Assembly (NCBI RefSeq): GCF_002938435.1
Contig: NZ_POQT01000039.1
Coordinates: 1-46,185, forward strand
Direction of reading: 5' to 3'
DNA from: Blastococcus saxobsidens
GTDB taxonomy: Bacteria; Actinomycetota; Actinomycetes; Mycobacteriales; Geodermatophilaceae
Length of the DNA stretch: 46,185 nucleotides
The position numbers were made by a program, and so were the translations under genes. The notes under the pieces were generated by a model. That model was not told the DNA's origin. It saw only the letters and a program-made list of their open reading frames with translations, and did no database searches. This document shows, in pieces, positions 42,183 through 46,185 of this stretch (its first letter is position 1; each line of letters starts with the position of its first letter).

Positions 42183-44497
42183 CCACCGCACCCCCTTCCA
42201 CCGACGTCGAGCTGCTGATCGGCGGGATGACCTGCGCCTCGTGCGCGGCCCGCGTGGAGAAGAAGCTCAACAAGCTCGACGGCGTCACCGCCACCGTCAA
42301 CTACGCCACGGAGAAGGCGAAGGTCACCGTCGCCGGCGACGTGACCACCGACGAGCTGATCGCGACCGTGGAGAAGACCGGCTACACGGCAACCATTCCT
42401 CGGCCCCGTCCAGAGGCTCGTCCCGAGCCTGCGAGGGATGAGGAGGACGGGGTCCTTTCACCGCTCGCCCCGCTCCGCACCCGGCTGCTCGTCTCCACGC
42501 TGCTCAGCATCCCGGTGATCGCGCTGGCCATGGTCCCGGCGCTGCAGTTCGAGTACTGGCAGTGGCTGTCGCTGACCCTGGCCGCACCGGTGGTGGTCTG
42601 GGGCGGGCTACCCTTCCACCGCGCCGCCTGGACCAACCTGCGGCACGGCGCGGCCACGATGGACACCCTCGTCTCCCTCGGCACCCTCGCCGCGCTCGGC
42701 TGGTCGCTGTACGCACTGTTCTGGGGCACCGCCGGCATACCCGGGATGACGCACCCGTTCGAGCTCACGATCGCCCGCTCCGACGGCGCGGCCAACATCT
42801 ACCTGGAGGCCGCGGCCGGGGTGACGGCGTTCCTGCTGGCCGGGCGGTACGCCGAGGCCCGCTCCAAGCGCCGGGCCGGGGCCGCGCTGCGCGCCCTGCT
42901 CGAGCTCGGCGCCAAGGACGTCGCGGTGCTCCGGGGTGGCAGCGAACGGCGGGTGCCGATCGACCAGCTGGTCCCGGGCGACCTGTTCGTCGTGCGACCG
43001 GGCGAGAAGATCGCCGCCGACGGCGAGGTGACCGACGGCTCGTCCGCGGTGGACGCCTCGATGCTCACCGGCGAGTCGGTGCCCGTGGAGGTCTCCCCCG
43101 GCGACCCGGTGACCGGCGGCACCGTGAACGCCGGCGGCCGCCTGGTCGTCCGCGCCACCCGCGTCGGCTCGGAGACCCAGCTGGCCCAGATGGCCCGGCT
43201 GGTCGAGGACGCGCAGAACGGCAAGGCCGACGTGCAGCGGCTGGCCGACCGGGTGTCCGGCGTCTTCGTGCCGGTCGTGCTCGCGCTGGCCGCGGCGACG
43301 CTGGGGTTCTGGATCGGCACCGGCGCCGGGCTGCCGGCCGCGTTCACCGCGGCCGTCGCCGTCCTGATCATCGCCTGCCCCTGCGCGCTCGGGCTGGCCA
43401 CGCCCACCGCGCTCATGGTGGGGACCGGCCGCGGCGCGCAGCTCGGCATCCTGATCAAGGGCCCCGAGGTGCTGGAGTCCACCCGGCTGGTGGACACCGT
43501 CGTGCTGGACAAGACCGGCACGGTCACCACCGGCCGGATGACCCTGCTGGACGTCGTCCCCGCGGACGGCGAGGACGCCGACCGGCTGCTGCGGCTCGCC
43601 GGGGCGCTGGAGGCTGCCTCGGAGCACCCGATCGCCCGTGCCGTGGCCGGCGCCGCCGCCGAGCGCGGCGCGCTGCCCACCGTCGCGGACTTCGCCAACG
43701 TCCCGGGCCTCGGCGTCCAGGGCGTCGTGGAGGGCTCCGCGGTGGTCGCCGGCCGGCCGCGCCTGCTGGCCGACTGGTCCATGCCGTTGGGCGCCGACCT
43801 GACCCGTGCGGTGACCGACGCCGAGGAGGCGGGCCGCACCGCGATCGCGGTCGGCTGGGACGGCGCCGCGCGTGGCGTCCTGGTCGTCGCGGACACCGTG
43901 AAGGACACCTCGGCCGCCGCCGTCCGCCAGCTGCGCGCCCTGGGGCTCACCCCCGTCCTGCTCACCGGCGACAACGAGCGGGCGGCCCGCGCCGTCGCCG
44001 CGCAGGTGGGCATCGACGAGGTGATCGCCGACGTGCTGCCGCAGGACAAGGTGGCGGTGGTGCAGCGGCTCCAGGCCGACGGTCGCGGGGTCGCCATGGT
44101 CGGCGACGGCGTCAACGACGCCCCGGCCCTGGCCCAGGCCGATCTCGGCCTGGCGATGGGCACCGGCACCGACGTCGCCATCCAGGCCAGCGACCTGACG
44201 CTGGTCCGCGGGGACCTGCGCGCGGCCGCCGACGCGATCCGGCTGTCCCGCCGGACGCTGGCGGTCATCAAGGGCAACCTGTTCTGGGCCTTCGCCTACA
44301 ACGTGGCCGCGCTCCCCCTGGCCGCGGCCGGGCTGCTCAACCCGATGATCGCCGGAGCGGCGATGGCGTTCAGCTCGGTCTTCGTCGTCACCAACAGCCT
44401 GCGGCTGCGCGGATTCGCGCCCCTGGCGGAGAACCGGGACGCGACCAGCGCGGTGCCCGCCGATCCGGCACCGCTGGAGGGCGCCACCCGGGGCTGA
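42179..44497 (+). CDS. copA: Copper-exporting P1B-type ATPase with repeat-derived insert
   Basis: 772 residues. HMA domain (MTCASC at 17-22), then a palindromic-element insert at about 75-94, membrane segments from about 103, actuator region ([24 protein letters not shown]), the CPC transport motif at C400-C402, phosphorylation site D444 in DKTGT, HP motif (SEHPIA) and hinge [11 protein letters not shown] at 642. It pumps Cu(I) out using ATP. The extra 20 residues lie between the cytoplasmic metal domain and the first helix, a flexible linker which can tolerate insertion. GTG at 42179 overlaps the preceding stop. A strong terminator follows. Confidence 0.96.
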   Translation: MTTAPPSTDVELLIGGMTCASCAARVEKKLNKLDGVTATVNYATEKAKVTVAGDVTTDELIATVEKTGYTATIPRPRPEARPEPARDEEDGVLSPLAPLRTRLLVSTLLSIPVIALAMVPALQFEYWQWLSLTLAAPVVVWGGLPFHRAAWTNLRHGAATMDTLVSLGTLAALGWSLYALFWGTAGIPGMTHPFELTIARSDGAANIYLEAAAGVTAFLLAGRYAEARSKRRAGAALRALLELGAKDVAVLRGGSERRVPIDQLVPGDLFVVRPGEKIAADGEVTDGSSAVDASMLTGESVPVEVSPGDPVTGGTVNAGGRLVVRATRVGSETQLAQMARLVEDAQNGKADVQRLADRVSGVFVPVVLALAAATLGFWIGTGAGLPAAFTAAVAVLIIACPCALGLATPTALMVGTGRGAQLGILIKGPEVLESTRLVDTVVLDKTGTVTTGRMTLLDVVPADGEDADRLLRLAGALEAASEHPIARAVAGAAAERGALPTVADFANVPGLGVQGVVEGSAVVAGRPRLLADWSMPLGADLTRAVTDAEEAGRTAIAVGWDGAARGVLVVADTVKDTSAAAVRQLRALGLTPVLLTGDNERAARAVAAQVGIDEVIADVLPQDKVAVVQRLQADGRGVAMVGDGVNDAPALAQADLGLAMGTGTDVAIQASDLTLVRGDLRAAADAIRLSRRTLAVIKGNLFWAFAYNVAALPLAAAGLLNPMIAGAAMAFSSVFVVTNSLRLRGFAPLAENRDATSAVPADPAPLEGATRG
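42401..42460. repeat. Palindromic dispersed element, copy 4 (in frame in copA)
   Basis: 60 bases, CGGCCCCGTCC ... GGACGGGGTCCTTTCA, with complementary outer arms and inner stem CTCGTCCC/GGGATGAG (one G-T pair) around the GAGCCTGCGA loop. It encodes [20 protein letters not shown] in the reading frame also used in the methyltransferase copy. Confidence 0.92.
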
Positions 44498-44511
44498 GCA
44501 ACACGTCCAGC

Positions 44512-44555
44512 ACGCCGTGGTCCCTGCTCCGCCTGGTAAGCAGGGACCACGGCGT
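44512..44555 (+). terminator. Terminator hairpin after copA
   Basis: 17-base perfect arms ACGCCGTGGTCCCTGCT (44512-44528) and AGCAGGGACCACGGCGT (44539-44555) with a ten-base loop, 14 bases after the copA stop. Confidence 0.9.
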
Positions 44556-44590
44556 TCGCGGATGCATGCTGGTCCCCCGGAGGAGGCACG

Positions 44591-44962
44591 GTGAGCACGG
44601 AACTGGACGACGGCCGACGACGGGTGGCCCGGGTGGTCTCGGCGGCAGGGGTCGTCGCGGGGCTGCTGCTGCTGACCCACCCGGACGGCGTCGCCGCCGC
44701 CGTGGCGCCGGAGTTCCCACGCGAGCGCCTGTGGATCGCGCGGGTGCTCGGCGCCCGCCTGGTCGCCCAGCACGCGCTCGTCCTGGCGGCTCCGACGGCG
44801 GCCGCGGTCCGGCTGTCGGCAGCGGTCGACGGCCTGCACGCGGCGAGCATGCTGCCGGTGCTGGCGCTCCCCCGCTACCGCCGCGCGGCACTGCTCACCG
44901 GTGGGCCGGCCGCCGCCTCCGCCCTGGCCGGCCGTTCCGCTGCCGCGTCACTGCCCCGCTAG
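44591..44962 (+). CDS. Small hypothetical membrane protein
   Basis: 123 residues with about three hydrophobic stretches: VVSAAGVVAGLLLLTHPDGVAA, VAQHALVLAAPTAAAVRLSA, and AASMLPVLALPRYRRAALL. I do not recognise a named family. GTG at 44591 follows GGAGG at good distance, and third codon positions are G/C-rich. Its last 15 bases overlap the 3' end of the convergent oxidoreductase gene. Confidence 0.7.
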   Translation: MSTELDDGRRRVARVVSAAGVVAGLLLLTHPDGVAAAVAPEFPRERLWIARVLGARLVAQHALVLAAPTAAAVRLSAAVDGLHAASMLPVLALPRYRRAALLTGGPAAASALAGRSAAASLPR

Positions 44963-45940
44963 CAGCAGCACCTTGCCCACGTGGCTGCTGGCCTCCAGCA
45001 GCTCGTGCGCCTCCGCCGCCCGGCTCATCGGCAGCTGCCGGTCCACGACCGGCCGGATCACGCCGGCCGCCACGTCGGGCCACACGTCGGCGAGCACGGC
45101 GGCGACCACCTCGGCCTTGCTGCCCGGGCCGGTGGCGGGGCGCCCGCGCAGCGTGGTGGCGTGCACGGTCCCCCGCTTGCGCATCAGGACGCCGAAGTCG
45201 AGCTCCCCGCGGGTCCCGCCCTGCAACCCGATGGTCACCAGCTGCCCGCCGGTGGCCAGGACGTCGACGTTGCGCCCGAGGTAGGCCGCGCCCATGTTGT
45301 CCAGCACGACGTCGGCGCCGTGGCCGTCCGTGGCCTCCCGGACCGCGGCGACGAAGTCCTGCTCGCGGTAGTTCACGACGATCTCCGCGCCCAGCTCCCG
45401 GCACACCTCCAGCTTCGCCGCGCTGCCGGCCGTGGTGGCCACCCGCGCCCCGGCGCGCGCGGCGAGCTGGATCGCCATCGTCCCGATCCCGCTGGAGCCG
45501 CCGTGCACGAGGAACACCTGCCCGGCCCGGAGTCCGGCGAGCAGGAAGACGTTCGACCACACCGTGCACACCACCTCGGGCAGCGCCGCGGCGGTGACGA
45601 GGTCGATGCCCTCGGGCGGCGGCAGCAGCTGACCGGCGGGGACGGCGACCCGCTCGGCGTAGCCGCCACCGGACAGCAGCGCGCAGACCGGGTCACCGAC
45701 GGACCAGCCGGGAACCTCGTCCCCGACCTCGCTGATGACGCCGCTGCACTCCAGCCCGAGGATCTGGCTGGCGCCGGGCGGCGGCGGGTAGTTCCCCTCC
45801 CGCTGCATCACGTCGGCCCGGTTGACGGCCGCCGCGACGACGTCCACGACCACCTCACCGGGGCCGCACACCGGGTCCGGGGCCTCCCCCCAGCCGAGCA
45901 CCTCCGGGCCACCGGACCCCGTCATCGTCACCGCGCGCAT
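44948..45940 (-). CDS. NAD(P)H-quinone oxidoreductase-like medium-chain dehydrogenase
   Basis: 330 residues. MDR superfamily without structural zinc cysteines: PGEVVVDVVAAAVNRADVMQREGNYP, then GLECSGVISEVG, and the nucleotide fold FLVHGGSSGIGTMAIQLA. Resembles the PIG3/QOR group that reduces quinones with NADPH. ATG at 45940 with GGGAG upstream. Same strand as the aldehyde dehydrogenase gene, 54 bases away, possibly co-transcribed. Confidence 0.88.
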   Translation of the reverse strand: MRAVTMTGSGGPEVLGWGEAPDPVCGPGEVVVDVVAAAVNRADVMQREGNYPPPPGASQILGLECSGVISEVGDEVPGWSVGDPVCALLSGGGYAERVAVPAGQLLPPPEGIDLVTAAALPEVVCTVWSNVFLLAGLRAGQVFLVHGGSSGIGTMAIQLAARAGARVATTAGSAAKLEVCRELGAEIVVNYREQDFVAAVREATDGHGADVVLDNMGAAYLGRNVDVLATGGQLVTIGLQGGTRGELDFGVLMRKRGTVHATTLRGRPATGPGSKAEVVAAVLADVWPDVAAGVIRPVVDRQLPMSRAAEAHELLEASSHVGKVLLLAGQ

Positions 45941-45994
45941 CCACCGCTCCCTCGTCCACCTGCACCTGCACTGCCACCGGACCTGCCCGCGGGG

Positions 45995-46185
45995 TCACTC
46001 CGCGGCGGCTCCGGCGGTGCTGCCCTTGGCCTGCCCGCTGCTGGGGCCACCGATCCAGACGGTCTTGGCGTTCATGAACTCGTACATGCCCACCTCGGTC
46101 AGCTCCCGGCCGTAGCCGCTCTGCTTGACGCCGCCGAAGGGCAGGTCCGGATAGCTGGCCGTCATCCCGTTGATGAACGCCATGC
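45995..46185 (-). CDS. Aldehyde dehydrogenase, C-terminal part (partial)
   Basis: The last 62 or so codons of an aldehyde dehydrogenase: [40 protein letters not shown] and WIGG, followed by a short Ala/Gly tail. The pattern resembles NAD(P)-dependent succinate-semialdehyde dehydrogenases, but the catalytic Cys and Glu lie outside the window, so the substrate is open. The gene runs off the right edge. Confidence 0.9.
   Translation of the reverse strand, partial: MAFINGMTASYPDLPFGGVKQSGYGRELTEVGMYEFMNAKTVWIGGPSSGQAKGSTAGAAAE

Overview
The window is very GC-rich, with strong G/C at third codon positions, many GTG starts and several leaderless-looking promoters, which points to a high-GC actinomycete. 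Gene order agrees: DUF4193, cei, suhB, ppgK, sigA and, further on, sigB and ideR occur in a similar order in Mycobacterium (the Rv2699c-Rv2703 and Rv2710-Rv2711 regions). My family-level guess is Geodermatophilaceae (Blastococcus/Geodermatophilus/Modestobacter type), by inference only. I see no rRNA, tRNA, CRISPR array, prophage or insertion sequence.

Layout. 1-10.1 kb is housekeeping: a partial gene, DUF4193 zinc-ribbon protein, an APH-like phosphotransferase, cei, suhB, ppgK, sigA, DUF7455, a VanW protein and a YihY-type membrane protein. 10.2-12.9 kb holds DUF3039, DUF3099, an HhH-GPD glycosylase and a terC pseudogene with two lesions. 13.2-18.5 kb is stress related: furA-katG, an AI-2E family transporter, a DUF1028 remnant, CsbD and dtd. 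18.7-24.8 kb carries sigB, an acuC-pat deacetylase/acetyltransferase operon and ideR. 24.8-29.8 kb holds a small orphan, an S9 peptidase, DUF4192, a lipoprotein and a Dabb protein.

29.8-36.6 kb is the most unusual part. It is a run of plus-strand genes: GT4 glycosyltransferase, methyltransferase, QW-repeat toroid protein, a secreted protein with nine PDEPK hexapeptides, a class F-like sortase and two tandem GT2 glycosyltransferases. This looks like a cell-surface glycan/protein locus. On the other strand follow TraR/DksA, a second methyltransferase and a YibE/F protein in an overlapping operon, then a STAS protein. 39.6-46.2 kb has hsp20 and a MerR regulator, a copper operon (csoR, copZ, a secreted His-rich protein, copA), a small membrane protein, a quinone-oxidoreductase-like gene and the 3' end of an aldehyde dehydrogenase.

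The feature least explained by ordinary annotation is a dispersed palindromic element of about 60 bp with at least four copies. Two copies are intergenic: one supplies the stop codon of the DUF4193 gene, and one separates the divergent suhB and ppgK promoters. Two are read in frame inside proteins, in copA between the metal-binding and membrane domains and at the N-terminus of a methyltransferase, adding nearly the same 20 residues to unrelated proteins. Other non-coding structures are a covarying hairpin pair, a 23-bp triplicated unit enclosed by inverted repeats across two convergent stop codons, and a 20-bp tandem array with hairpins between sigB and pat.
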